A stretch of DNA of 64,000 nt from Bacillus sp. es.036 (GCF_002563635.1 NZ_PDIZ01000001.1:496001-560000); one strand, 5' to 3'. Numbered from the stretch's first letter, positions 39,688 through 49,565 are shown. Program-made: numbers and translations. Notes: generated from the letters alone by a model not told the origin.

Positions 39688-42600
39688 TTACATTTCTTCT
39701 TGCGCTGGTTTCTTTCTTCTAAATCGATAGAACACGAGGTAAAGCATCGGCACCATGATCAGTGTGAGTACAGCTGAGAAGAGGATACCTGAAATGATCG
39801 TAACCGCAAGTGGTGTAAAGAGCGCATCGCCACTTACCGCAACTGGGATTAAGGCAACGATTGATGTGATGGCTGTAAGAATAATTGGGCGAAGACGTAC
39901 ACGTCCAGATTCAATGACAGCTTCTTTCACATCCATGCCTTTCTTAATGGCTTGTTCAATAAACTCAATAAGCACAACCGAGTTACGAACGACAATACCT
40001 GTGAGTGACACCATTCCCATCACGCCAAGGAAACTAATTGGCGTTTGCGTTACGAATAGACCAAGGATGGCACCTGCGATCGCAAGGTATACGGCAACGA
40101 GTACAAGGAACGGTAGCGATAGTGAATTAAATTGTAGCGCGATTAACAGATACACTAAGAACAGAACGATAATGAAGAGAACCGTAATTTCCGCAAAGAA
40201 ATCATTTTGTGCTTCATTTTCACCGCCAAGTGTCATGCTGTAATCAGCATCATCAAGCTGGTCACGCTGATCTTCCACAATCTCCGTTACATTTTCTTTG
40301 TAATTCTCCTCGTCTTTCGGGAAGGCACGAAGCGTAATCGAGCGTTCGCCATCAATGTGAGGAATCTTTTGAATTTGTTCACTTTCTTTTGTTGTGACAA
40401 GCTCATCTAACGAAATCAGTTCAGGAGGTCCGCCTGAAGAAGCGGAAGCAGCAGGAAGCTCAAGGTTTGAGAGATCAACTTCATCTTCGCTTCCTTCAAG
40501 CACGATGTTCATGTCGCGTTTCACGACGCCGTTATCAAATGCTTTTAGTGGAATGCCTGCTGTTGCTAGACGAATTTGCTGACTAACTTGATTAACTGTA
40601 ATGCCGTTTTCTTCAAGGGCATCACGGTCTGGAACGTATTCAACTGAAGGTTCAAAGTCACCAACGTCATCGACGACAAGGTCCGTTTCAAGTCCTTCAA
40701 TTTCATTTTTTAGGTTATCTCGAAGTTCAATTAGCTTATCTATTTCTGGTCCAGAGACGGTGACGGTCACAGGTGCACCTGCTGGAGGACCCTGTTGGAT
40801 CGTTTCCATAAAGATCTCTGCATCTGGATATTCATTTCTTAATTTATCTGTCCAATCGTCAATGAGACCTTGCGTCGTTTGATTCTCACGATCAACGCGA
40901 GCGACGATTTGGCCAGTATTTTCACCGGTGCTCGTTAGGGAACTATTAAAGAGTCCCGGCGTACCTGTACCGGTAAAGACGCTTGTTTCATAAACGCCGT
41001 CATCTGTTTTTAATCTGTCTTCAATTTCTTGAAGCGTATCGTGCGTTTCCTCAATTGGGGTTCCAATTGGTAGGGTAATATCAACCGTTACTTCTTCCTT
41101 ATCTGCTGCCGGGAAGAATTCAAACGGTGTTAACACAACTAACCCAAAAATGGCGGTTGTAAGAACGAGGCCAAGAATAGAAACAAGGATCGGTTTTTTA
41201 GAAAAATTCTTTAGAAGCTTATCGGCATAAACATCAGCTAGTTTATTTAGCGGTTTTCCTAATAGCCCTGGTGCATCTGACATTGGCTTCTTCGATCGTT
41301 TGCTTAAGAAGTAGCGTAAAATCGGTACAAAGATTAGTGCGACAAGCGTTGATGCAATGATTGTTGTAATTAGTACCGTAGGCAAGGCGCGAATAAAGGC
41401 ACCGTTTCCGCCTGAAAGGAAAATGAGCGGCAGGAATGTAAATACAATCGCAAGAGAAGAGGTGACGATCGAAACCCAAATCTCTTTAACGCCATTGACA
41501 GCTCCCATCATGCCTTTGTCGCCCAGTTTGTATCTTCGCTGGATGTTATCGTTAATTACGATAGAGTCATCGACGATAATCCCGAGTGCGATGATTAACC
41601 CGATTACGGAAATCTGGTTAAGGTCCACATCAGCGAACGGCAGAGGGATAAAGCCCATAAGGACAGAAATTGGAACTGCTAGTGCAACAACAAGTGCACC
41701 AGATCCAGAAAGTCCAAGGGACGTTGCTACAATAACGGCTAGAACAGAAATCGCTAGTGATAAGAACAAGCCATCAAAAATATCCGTTACGATCGAGGCT
41801 TGTGAGTAATAAGGCTCAAGTTCAACGTTAGAAGGGAGACCTTCTGATAATTCATCCACCTTATCACTTACACGCTCATCAACAGTAGGAATGTCCTCAC
41901 CTGATTTAACATAAGCCGTGAAGGATACGGAAGGCTTCCCTTCAAATGTGATGATATCTTCAAGTTCTTTTGGACTCACTTCGACTGTCGCGATATCTTT
42001 TAAGTAAACCGCGTCGCCATCAGGGTTTTTACCAACAAACAGCTCTTCCATCTCGTCAAGAGAGTCATAATTTTCGACAGAAAGCTGAACGACTTTATCA
42101 TCCATTTCCTGTTTTCCTAAAGGCGTTGGGTAGTACTCATTGTTAATCGCACTTTGAACGTCGGTTACGTTCAGCCCAGAATCCTTTAGTTCATCTTGCT
42201 TTAATTCAATTAAAATTTGTTCTTCAGGCAGTCCTTTGATTGTTACGCCGGAAACGCCTGATAATTCTTCTACTTCATCTTTCCAGCGGTTTAACTCTTC
42301 CTGTAGGGAGAAGAGATTGTCGCGATTATCACTTGTCAGATGATAGGAAACAATCGGCATTTTCGCCGTCGATTCATTCACATCCGGTTCGAAAGCTTCT
42401 TCTGGGAAAGAAGTAGAGGCATCGGAAACGGCCTGGCGAACGTCACCAAATACTTCTTTTTTACTTTCGCCTTCTGCGACTTCAACCACAATGTTTGAAA
42501 AGCCAGCTGCAGAAGATGATGTGACCTCTGCAATCCCATCGATCGAACTAAGTGATGACTCGATTGGGTTCGTTATTGATCGTTCAACCGTATCTACCGT

Positions 42601-42756
42601 GGCACCAGGATAAACCGTGCTAATCGTTCCGATATTCACCGTTGTTTCTGGAATTTCACGTTGTGGAAGTTGAATAAATGTAAACACTCCAACAATGACA
42701 AATAATAGGATGAAGATAATGAAAAGCTTGGAGCGTTGTAAAATCCATTTCAGCAT
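39688..42756 (-). CDS. RND-family efflux transporter (AcrB/MmpL-type, HAE1-like)
   Basis: A 1022-aa transporter from ATG 42756, which is behind GAGGAGG (the frame extends 13 codons further without a site). It has 12 helices and two large extracellular loops; helix 1 begins RSKLFIIFILLFVIVG, the porter domain has STVYPGATVDTVERSI, and helix 4 has the proton-relay stretch LIIALGIIVDDSIVINDNI. It probably exports lipophilic toxins or lipopeptides. No membrane-fusion protein gene is adjacent, as in other Gram-positive pumps of this kind (for example SwrC). Confidence 0.9.
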   Translation of the reverse strand: MLKWILQRSKLFIIFILLFVIVGVFTFIQLPQREIPETTVNIGTISTVYPGATVDTVERSITNPIESSLSSIDGIAEVTSSSAAGFSNIVVEVAEGESKKEVFGDVRQAVSDASTSFPEEAFEPDVNESTAKMPIVSYHLTSDNRDNLFSLQEELNRWKDEVEELSGVSGVTIKGLPEEQILIELKQDELKDSGLNVTDVQSAINNEYYPTPLGKQEMDDKVVQLSVENYDSLDEMEELFVGKNPDGDAVYLKDIATVEVSPKELEDIITFEGKPSVSFTAYVKSGEDIPTVDERVSDKVDELSEGLPSNVELEPYYSQASIVTDIFDGLFLSLAISVLAVIVATSLGLSGSGALVVALAVPISVLMGFIPLPFADVDLNQISVIGLIIALGIIVDDSIVINDNIQRRYKLGDKGMMGAVNGVKEIWVSIVTSSLAIVFTFLPLIFLSGGNGAFIRALPTVLITTIIASTLVALIFVPILRYFLSKRSKKPMSDAPGLLGKPLNKLADVYADKLLKNFSKKPILVSILGLVLTTAIFGLVVLTPFEFFPAADKEEVTVDITLPIGTPIEETHDTLQEIEDRLKTDDGVYETSVFTGTGTPGLFNSSLTSTGENTGQIVARVDRENQTTQGLIDDWTDKLRNEYPDAEIFMETIQQGPPAGAPVTVTVSGPEIDKLIELRDNLKNEIEGLETDLVVDDVGDFEPSVEYVPDRDALEENGITVNQVSQQIRLATAGIPLKAFDNGVVKRDMNIVLEGSEDEVDLSNLELPAASASSGGPPELISLDELVTTKESEQIQKIPHIDGERSITLRAFPKDEENYKENVTEIVEDQRDQLDDADYSMTLGGENEAQNDFFAEITVLFIIVLFLVYLLIALQFNSLSLPFLVLVAVYLAIAGAILGLFVTQTPISFLGVMGMVSLTGIVVRNSVVLIEFIEQAIKKGMDVKEAVIESGRVRLRPIILTAITSIVALIPVAVSGDALFTPLAVTIISGILFSAVLTLIMVPMLYLVFYRFRRKKPAQEEM

Positions 42757-42781
42757 AGAAGAGCCTCCTCTGTTCGTTTTC

Positions 42782-42793
42782 GACTGGTCGGTC
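42782..42793. promoter_or_regulatory. possible TetR operator before the RND pump
   Basis: GACTGGTCGGTC is an imperfect 12-base palindrome (8 of 12 positions symmetrical) of the GACCGACC type seen upstream of many TetR-controlled pumps. It lies about 25 nt upstream of the start codon. Confidence 0.4.
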
Positions 42794-43060
42794 AATCTGA
42801 TGTCATTTATACCCCATATTTGTTGAAATATAAAGTTTTAATGTGTTTGACTCAATAGTCATTTTTACGGATATCAATTAAGAAGTCAAGAAATGAGTGT
42901 GCTTGAAAATAGATTTTGGGCAAAAATTGTGTCTAACGTATGATAGAGCAAGGCTTTACTAAATAATAGCAACGTAACTCTTATCACAGGACACACTGTG
43001 ACTATCATTTCACTTATGAAGTAGTGTATTCTGTTGAAAGAAGACATCGAGGTGAACGAT

Positions 43061-43942
43061 ATGGATAAACGAAAGGCAATATTAGAGGCGGCAGTTGAAT
43101 TGATCGCAGAGCAAGGCTATACCCACACGTCCATGCAGCAAATTGCGGATAGTGTCGGTGTGTCTAAGGGATCGCTTTATACATTTTTTCCGTCAAAAGA
43201 AGATTTAATCATTTCGATTTATGAACATTACCAACAGCTTGTATTTGAACGGGCTTTTGTCGTGGGGTTAGATGGGAATCTACCCCCATATGAACGGTTC
43301 GCAAAACAGTTTCAAGTTCAATTTGAAGGTATATTAGAATATAAAGCGTATATGAAAATGCACATGCGGGGAGAGTCTGCCCAAAGCAGCGAGAAGCTAG
43401 AAGGAATGGGGCATCGCATGAGAGGACGCCTGTTTAGCTGGTTAGAGCGAAATTTAATCGATTTATATGGAAGCGAGATTGAACCATACAAATGGGATTT
43501 AATGTGGATGACGCAATCCATCTACACGTCATATACCGGCTTAATGATTTCTTCTGAAAATGAACTCGCCCCTGATCAACTTGGTAAACACATTGTCAGG
43601 CAGATTGATATTCTAGCAAAAGATTATCTTGCTGGAAAAAGTAATCCTCTTCTTGATGATGAGATGATGCGTCCGTTCTCTGTTGGAATGGATCGCGAAG
43701 GCGCATTTACCTCATTTGAAAAAAGAGAAAACGCATGGAAAAGTCTTTATGAAAGCATTCATCAGCTCGATCAGTCGCACTACTATCTTGAAGTGACCGA
43801 TCGTATTTCTGAAGAATCCAGGAAATCAAATCCTGATGAAATTGTGATGAGAGGCCTGTTTCAGTTGTTGAAAGCGGATGAAGAACTAAATGAGAAAGCA
43901 CAACTATTAGAAATGCAGCTCTTGTCTGAATCAAAACATTAG
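43061..43942 (+). CDS. TetR-family transcriptional regulator
   Basis: From ATG 43061 behind GAGGTGAAC, a 293-aa TetR regulator: helix-turn-helix AAVELIAEQGYTHTSMQQIA, DSVGVSKGSLYTFFPSKEDL, then an unusually long C-terminal part (about 90 residues more than a minimal TetR). It is divergent from the RND pump and is its probable repressor, as YerO is for YerP/SwrC in B. subtilis. Confidence 0.87.
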   Translation: MDKRKAILEAAVELIAEQGYTHTSMQQIADSVGVSKGSLYTFFPSKEDLIISIYEHYQQLVFERAFVVGLDGNLPPYERFAKQFQVQFEGILEYKAYMKMHMRGESAQSSEKLEGMGHRMRGRLFSWLERNLIDLYGSEIEPYKWDLMWMTQSIYTSYTGLMISSENELAPDQLGKHIVRQIDILAKDYLAGKSNPLLDDEMMRPFSVGMDREGAFTSFEKRENAWKSLYESIHQLDQSHYYLEVTDRISEESRKSNPDEIVMRGLFQLLKADEELNEKAQLLEMQLLSESKH

Positions 43943-44016
43943 AAAGATTATCTCCATTTGGTTTCGGGTAACTAGTTAATAGAGAGACGCGTTACACCAA
44001 AGGAGAGAGCAACAGG

Positions 44017-44307
44017 ATGACGAAAACACCTACATCAATTAATGGAAGTAGCACATTTATATCAATTGTATCGATAGCGGCAGGCTTTCTTGCGGCAATC
44101 ATAGCTGGGAGCTTCCTTTCTGGAGCCATTGAACTTACAACGATCGAAATCTTTCCGATCTTTTTCCCTATCCTAATTTGTGCCGTCGGCATTGTTTTAG
44201 GAACGATTGCGTATCGTTTATCCAAAAGAAAACTAGCTGTAGCGGGCATTGTTGTCAATGCGGTTGTGCTATTATTGCCATTAACATTTATTGTCGTGGA
44301 ATGGTGA
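44017..44307 (+). CDS. small membrane protein, DUF4190-like
   Basis: A 96-aa protein with three helices (STFISIVSIAAGFLAAIIAG, EIFPIFFPILICAVGIVLGT, KLAVAGIVVNAVVLLLPLTF) in the pattern of DUF4190. AAGGAGAGAG precedes the ATG and a terminator follows. Function unknown. Confidence 0.7.
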   Translation: MTKTPTSINGSSTFISIVSIAAGFLAAIIAGSFLSGAIELTTIEIFPIFFPILICAVGIVLGTIAYRLSKRKLAVAGIVVNAVVLLLPLTFIVVEW

Positions 44308-44369
44308 TTAGGTAGAGAGGGGTTTTTTAGCTTTTTATCCTTCATGTGCAAAATTTAAATACTTAGGAG

Positions 44370-44402
44370 AAACCCACCAAAACGTCACTTGGTGGGTTTT
44401 TT
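44370..44402 (+). terminator. terminator
   Basis: The stem AAACCCACCAA/TTGGTGGGTTT is followed by a T run. Confidence 0.88.
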
Positions 44403-44495
44403 GTTTTTATTGGAGTTTACTAGCCCTTTGTAACTTTTATAAGGGAGATCTCGTCTAGTAAAGAAAGTTCGTATCAATGGAAGGAGAAAGACTCC

Positions 44496-44861
44496 ATGAA
44501 ACGTGAGAAAATCTTGTTCGTTCTATTGGTGGCCGCTTTACTAACTGGTTGTGGAAGTATGGAAGAGAAGGGCTCTAACTCATCAAGTCAAAATTCGGAG
44601 CAAACGAGTCGAGAAGCAGAAAAGGAAAGTGATTTCTCTGCACAGATTAAGATGATCGCAAATGATGAGAAAATCATTAAAATGCTAAAGGATTCTGGTG
44701 AGATTCCAGACAATGCTAGCGGTACGGAAATCCACGAGGCGTTAGAAGATTATTTGAAGAAAAAAACAAAAAATGCTGAAATAAATGAGAAACTAAGTGA
44801 GAAGTATATCGAGGATTTAAAAAAGCAAATTCAGCAAGATCTTCAAAGAGAAGGTAATTAA
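44496..44861 (+). CDS. lipoprotein resembling the propeptide of the downstream M6 protease
   Basis: A 121-aa lipoprotein: signal MKREKILFVLLVAALLTGC, a Ser/Glu-rich linker, then a helical domain. Residues about 63-92 (KMLKDSGEIPDNASGTEIHE, ALEDYLKKKT) align with the pro-region of the metalloprotease gene 300 nt downstream (EMLKESGKISKNASAEDAEQ, ALESFLEKK). The protein is thus a membrane-anchored stand-alone copy of a protease pro-domain. Pro-domains often fold or inhibit their enzyme, so it may be a chaperone or self-protection inhibitor; this is inference. It has its own ribosome binding site and terminator. Confidence 0.75.
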   Translation: MKREKILFVLLVAALLTGCGSMEEKGSNSSSQNSEQTSREAEKESDFSAQIKMIANDEKIIKMLKDSGEIPDNASGTEIHEALEDYLKKKTKNAEINEKLSEKYIEDLKKQIQQDLQREGN

Positions 44862-44881
44862 TATACCTGCATAGTAAATAG

Positions 44882-44922
44882 AAAACCAAGGGTCAACGAT
44901 TTACGTTGACCCTTGGTTTTTT
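44882..44922 (+). terminator. strong terminator
   Basis: A perfect stem of about 17 bp, AAAACCAAGGGTCAACG/CGTTGACCCTTGGTTTT, followed by TT. Confidence 0.93.
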
Positions 44923-45154
44923 GAGTTTAATGTGTCGAAGCGTTATTGCGAAAAAATAATAGTAACGGTGAAGTGCAATACTTTAGAACCATTACTTTTG
45001 GTAGGATATTGTCATTTTTCTAGTAAAATACGTTTATTTTAAAGTTAATTGCCGAACGTCGTGACTTTCGGATCATTCAAATTTTTCAGATAAAGGGATA
45101 TAGTGAGATTATTGTAAAGTTATTGTAAAAAACATTTTTAGGGGGAATGGGATT

Positions 45155-47548
45155 TTGAAAGGGAAAAACGTATTGTCGATGGCGATGATTGCCGCGTTAA
45201 CGCTAAGTGCATTTTCAACACCTAGCGCAAGCGCAGCGGTTCAAACCGACACAACTCCAGTAAAGCAGGAAGTGAAGAAAGAAGCAGTACATAAGGAAGG
45301 ACCATTTGATCTCGCGATTGCGAATGAAGAGAAATTGATTGAGATGCTAAAAGAGTCCGGCAAAATCTCAAAGAATGCTTCAGCAGAGGATGCCGAACAA
45401 GCATTGGAAAGTTTTCTGGAAAAGAAATCAGAATCACTTCAAGAAAAGGATTCTAGTGGTGAATTAGAAGATGAGAAGCTTGAGGTTGAAGCTGATATTA
45501 ATGAAAAATTAAAAAATGGCAACAAGGATAAAGCGAAGGGGAAATATAGTAAAGGTGGTAAAAACCTTGCACCGGTTGTTGAAGAAGAATATGACGGAGA
45601 CGTTCGATCAGATAACGTCCTCGTTCTGCTTGTTGAATTCCCAGATTTTCCTCATAACAGCATCCAGCCAGAAGAATCGGACATGTACTATGAGGACTAT
45701 GTGAAAGAACATTATCAAGATATGATTTTCGGCGAAGACGGGTATGAAGGGCCGAATGGGGAAAACCTCGTATCTATGAAGCAATTCTATGAAGAGCAAA
45801 GCGATGGCGCTTATACCGTGAATGGTGAGGTTGCTGGTTGGTATATGGCATCTAAAAATGCGGCTGAATACGGTGGGAACTTTCCTACTGAAGATGATAG
45901 TGATAAGGATGCACGTGGACTTGTGAAGGAAGCTCTTACTGCAGCCGCTGCAGACCCGGATTTAAATCTAGCAGACTATGATCAGGAAGATCGTTATGAC
46001 CTTGATGGCGACGGAGACTTCCGTGAGCCGGACGGTTTAGTTGATCACTTAATGGTTGTTCACTCGGCTGTTGGGGAAGAAGCAGGCGGAGGCCAACTTG
46101 GACCTGACGCGATCTGGTCCCACCGTTGGAATCTTGGAGGGATTTTCCCAATTGAAGGATCTCCAGAACCAGAAGTCGATTACTGGGGTGAAGGCTCAAT
46201 GTATGCGTACGACTACACAATCGAGCCTGCCGACGGCGCTGCCGGCGTATTTGCGCACGAATATGGTCATGATTTAGGTCTACCTGATGAATATGATACG
46301 CAGTACTCAGGTGAAGGAGAAGCGGTTGCTTACTGGTCCATTATGGCTAGCGGTAGCTGGGCAGGAAAAGTTCCAGGCACGGAACCGACTGGTTTTAGTG
46401 CATGGTCGAAGGAGTTTCTACAAGCTTCTCAAGATGGAAACTGGTTGAAGTATGATGAAGTAGATTTAGAAGACATTGATAAAAAAGGTTTAGAAGTTTA
46501 TCTTGATCAGGCGAATACGAAAGGGACAAACCTTGATGCGCTTCGTATTAACCTGCCAGATAAAGAAACGGTCATTAACGAACCATTCAGTGGTGACTAT
46601 GAATATTTCAGTGGAAGCGACAATGATTTAGACAATTCGGCTGTCATGAATGTCGATCTCTCAAGTGCTGCATCTGCAGAGTTAACGTTCAAAACATGGT
46701 ATGACATTGAAGAAGACTGGGATTATGGTTCCATTCAAGTGAGTGAAGACGGTGAGAATTGGAATACAATTCCTGGTAACATTACAACACAAACCAATCC
46801 ACACGATAGTAACCCGGGTGACGGCATTACGGGTAAATCAGATGGATGGATTGATGCTTCCTTTGATTTAAGTGCTTATGCTGGTAAAGACGTTCAGGTG
46901 AAAATCAATTACTGGACTGATGGTGCAGCAATTAACCCTGGTTTTTATGTGGATGATGTTCGCGTAACGGCGGATGGCAATGAGCTTTTCTTTGATAATG
47001 CTGAAGGAGAGCCAAAGGTTGATCTACAAGGATTTACGAAAGATGATGGTATTAAAGTATCTGAACACTATTATCTTCTTGAATGGAGAAACCACCAGGG
47101 TGTTGATAAAGGGTTGGATCACATTTCACGCGGTGCAAGTCTGATGTCTTATGATCCAGGTTTAATTGTTTGGTATGCGGATAATAAATACTCTGATAAC
47201 TGGACAGGCATTCACCCAGGAGAAGGCTACCTTGGCGTAGTTGATGCTGACCAACATGAATTGTTCTGGAGTGATGGCACAGTAGCGCAAACGCGTTATC
47301 AAATCCATGATGCAGCATTCAGTCTCCGTAAAGATGAAAAAATGTTCATTGATTACAGCGAGCTTCTTGGCCGCACTCTAACTGACAAGAAGAACCAATT
47401 TGTAAAAGAATTCAATGATAAGAAGAGTTACTTAAACGAAGCGATTCCAGATGCTGGCCGTAATGTGCCACAATATGGATTGAAGTTTAAAGTAACAGGT
47501 GAAGCAAAAGATCGTTCTGTTGGACGAGTTCTAATTACAAAAAAATAA
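45155..47548 (+). CDS. M6-family secreted metalloprotease (immune inhibitor A type)
   Basis: A 797-aa secreted zinc protease starting at TTG 45155 behind GGGGGAATGG. It has a signal peptide (MKGKNVLSMAMIAALTLSAF, cleavage after SASAA), a charged pro-region to about residue 140, the catalytic domain with the zinc motif HEYGHDLGLPDE (H368, E369, H372, matching HExxHxxGxxD) and a C-terminal region with a VEG/MAM-like beta domain (FSGSDNDLDNSAVMNVDLSS). InhA enzymes degrade host and spore-coat proteins. A partial second copy lies at 49337. Confidence 0.93.
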   Translation: MKGKNVLSMAMIAALTLSAFSTPSASAAVQTDTTPVKQEVKKEAVHKEGPFDLAIANEEKLIEMLKESGKISKNASAEDAEQALESFLEKKSESLQEKDSSGELEDEKLEVEADINEKLKNGNKDKAKGKYSKGGKNLAPVVEEEYDGDVRSDNVLVLLVEFPDFPHNSIQPEESDMYYEDYVKEHYQDMIFGEDGYEGPNGENLVSMKQFYEEQSDGAYTVNGEVAGWYMASKNAAEYGGNFPTEDDSDKDARGLVKEALTAAAADPDLNLADYDQEDRYDLDGDGDFREPDGLVDHLMVVHSAVGEEAGGGQLGPDAIWSHRWNLGGIFPIEGSPEPEVDYWGEGSMYAYDYTIEPADGAAGVFAHEYGHDLGLPDEYDTQYSGEGEAVAYWSIMASGSWAGKVPGTEPTGFSAWSKEFLQASQDGNWLKYDEVDLEDIDKKGLEVYLDQANTKGTNLDALRINLPDKETVINEPFSGDYEYFSGSDNDLDNSAVMNVDLSSAASAELTFKTWYDIEEDWDYGSIQVSEDGENWNTIPGNITTQTNPHDSNPGDGITGKSDGWIDASFDLSAYAGKDVQVKINYWTDGAAINPGFYVDDVRVTADGNELFFDNAEGEPKVDLQGFTKDDGIKVSEHYYLLEWRNHQGVDKGLDHISRGASLMSYDPGLIVWYADNKYSDNWTGIHPGEGYLGVVDADQHELFWSDGTVAQTRYQIHDAAFSLRKDEKMFIDYSELLGRTLTDKKNQFVKEFNDKKSYLNEAIPDAGRNVPQYGLKFKVTGEAKDRSVGRVLITKK

Positions 47549-47553
47549 AAGGA

Positions 47554-47587
47554 AAGAAGGAGCGCAAATTAGCGCTCCTTCTTTTTT
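47554..47587. terminator. bidirectional terminator
   Basis: The stem AAGAAGGAGCGC/GCGCTCCTTCTT is followed by TTTTT and lies between converging genes. Confidence 0.88.
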
Positions 47588-47603
47588 GATTGCATTTTGA
47601 TCT

Positions 47604-49157
47604 TTACAGACAGCGTCTACACTGACGACAGCCTGATTTTTTCTTCTGGCACTTCTTACAACGTCCAATATAGTTGACTGGTACACTTGGAATCGGGGGA
47701 ATTGGCGATTGAACGAGCACATCAACGAGATTACTAATACTAACGCCTTCAAATACCGGACCACCAGGAGAGCTCTCAAATTGGAAGAACAGTTCGGTTG
47801 TATCCGATAAAATGGATCCCTCCGGTAAAGAAGTGACTTGGATCTGAAACGAAATTTCGACGGATTGATCTGGATCTATTGTTCCAAGAGGAATAGGAGC
47901 TACCGTTGGGTCTCCTGGATTTGGTATTCCATTGATAATTAGTGAACCTGGTACAAAAGTTCCGCCTGGCGTAATTAAAAAGTCATCAAAGAGAACGACT
48001 TCTGCTGGTACAAGCCCAGTATTTGTAATCGATACATTGTAGGTGATGATTTCTCCCACGTTTACAGAGGAAGGCGTAGCTGATTTAACCGTTTCAAAAA
48101 CAGGTGCATTTACATCAAATTGAACACCTAAAGCATTTACAGCGTAACCATCACCCGCTGTTGTTAATCGGACAACGGCAGAAGTCTGGTTATTGATGAG
48201 GGCGAAGGAGACATCAACATTCGTAATATCCCATCCTTGTCGACCAGCATTGATGTTGGTTGCTGTAAAAGGATTAGCGTTCCGATCTCCAAAAGTTCCT
48301 GAAGTATCTAAGTTACCGGCATCATTGTTAATTTGGGACCCGAAAAAGTTGTTTACAGGGTTATTCGGTCCTGAAATTGTCGTTAATGTAGGAACGGTTG
48401 GACCAAACAGTAGCTGATCACCCGTAATGGAAGCATCTCCTTCACCAGCACTGACTAACAGTCGGCCATTAATGGGGCCAGAAACCGGCGTGTTAAAGCC
48501 CGTTATCGTAATGTCTACTGGAGTGCCAGAAGAAATAATCGCTTCAAGCCCGACATAGAGAGTCATAAATCTTGGAGGCTGTGTCGGATCTTCATAAATG
48601 ACAGCGAGCGTCCAGCCAGCATGATTGGAGTTCGAAGCAGGATCTAATAATGCAGGTACAGCTCCTGCAGAATAAGTGCCTTCTAATTGAGCAGCCACGA
48701 TACTCGTTACATCCCGAGACCTTACATAATAACCTACTGTTTCAGAACCGTTATTAAAGACTTGCTCAAACGAGGTCGCTGGATCGGGGGGAATGCTATA
48801 AACATTGCCGGAAGGATCGACGAATTGAATGGGATTATCAATTAAACCAGAGATGTCCTGGTTATTAGTGAGATACTGTCCCTCCCATATTAATTCAGCA
48901 TAGAGAACTCTACTTAATCCGGCAACGTTGTTTATATGCAAAATAGCAGATGATAAACTCTCAGTATAATTTTGTGTCGTACCAGGAGGGGGAGTAGGGT
49001 AAGTAGGGACACCTGTATTTTGCAATGTAATAAAAGAACCAATTGAGCCTTGTGTTCCTGCGGCTAATGTATTATTTTGCTTACTTAATCCCAGTGTGTT
49101 TCCGGTAAACGTCATCGCGCCATCAGTTGTTGTTGTAAAACGTTGAATATATGGCAT
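47604..49157 (-). CDS. DUF11-domain protein with a basic Cys-rich tail
   Basis: From ATG 49157 (AAGGAAATGTGAA before it; the open frame is 15 codons longer) this is a 517-aa protein without a signal peptide. Residues about 1-350 are a Thr/Gly/Asn-rich beta domain (ILHINNVAGLSRVLYAELIW); about 370-490 is a DUF11 beta-sandwich (SSVNVGEIITYNVSITNTGL); the last 20 residues (RCKKCQKKKSGCRQCRRCL) hold five Cys and nine basic residues. DUF11 proteins usually sit on cell or spore surfaces. The absence of a signal peptide and the cross-linkable tail suggest a spore-surface protein made in the mother cell, which is inference. Confidence 0.8.
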   Translation of the reverse strand: MPYIQRFTTTTDGAMTFTGNTLGLSKQNNTLAAGTQGSIGSFITLQNTGVPTYPTPPPGTTQNYTESLSSAILHINNVAGLSRVLYAELIWEGQYLTNNQDISGLIDNPIQFVDPSGNVYSIPPDPATSFEQVFNNGSETVGYYVRSRDVTSIVAAQLEGTYSAGAVPALLDPASNSNHAGWTLAVIYEDPTQPPRFMTLYVGLEAIISSGTPVDITITGFNTPVSGPINGRLLVSAGEGDASITGDQLLFGPTVPTLTTISGPNNPVNNFFGSQINNDAGNLDTSGTFGDRNANPFTATNINAGRQGWDITNVDVSFALINNQTSAVVRLTTAGDGYAVNALGVQFDVNAPVFETVKSATPSSVNVGEIITYNVSITNTGLVPAEVVLFDDFLITPGGTFVPGSLIINGIPNPGDPTVAPIPLGTIDPDQSVEISFQIQVTSLPEGSILSDTTELFFQFESSPGGPVFEGVSISNLVDVLVQSPIPPIPSVPVNYIGRCKKCQKKKSGCRQCRRCL

Positions 49158-49336
49158 TTCACATTTCCTTTCTTTAGACTTTTTTCTAGGCAGCTTGTAC
49201 ATAAATTGTTAAAAGCTTTGCTTGTACTAATGTATGCAACACCATCATTTCCGTGATGAATGAAATGTTTGTTTTTTTAACGCTGAGGGGCTTATCAATA
49301 GAATTAGAAAAACCGTCCTGGAAGTTGGACGGTTAG

Positions 49337-49558
49337 CTCGTAAAGATGAAAAAATGTTCATTGACTACACTGATCTCCTTGGTCGCACAATGACTGATAA
49401 GAAAATAATTCGTTAAGTTCTTTAACGATGACAAGAGCTATTTGAATGAAGCGCTGCCGGATGCAGGAAGAAATGTTCCTGAATATGGCTTGCAATTTAA
49501 AGTAACTGGTAAAGCAACAGATCGTTCTGTTGGCCGCGTATCGATTTCAAGAAAATAA
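49337..49558 (+). pseudogene. 3' remnant of a second M6 protease gene
   Basis: The translation RKDEKMFIDYTDLLGRTMTD, then after a 1-nt frame change near 49405 FVKFFNDDKSYLNEALPDAG and YGLQFKVTGKATDRSVGRVS-ISRK-stop, is nearly identical to the end of the intact protease at 45155. The rest of this copy is absent. It marks an old tandem duplication into which, or beside which, the DUF11 gene now lies. Confidence 0.9.
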
Positions 49559-49565
49559 GTTTAGC

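Noticed and set aside
41357-41809. 150-aa frame on the plus strand inside the RND pump gene
   Set aside because: It is an antisense shadow of a strongly conserved coding region with no ribosome binding site.
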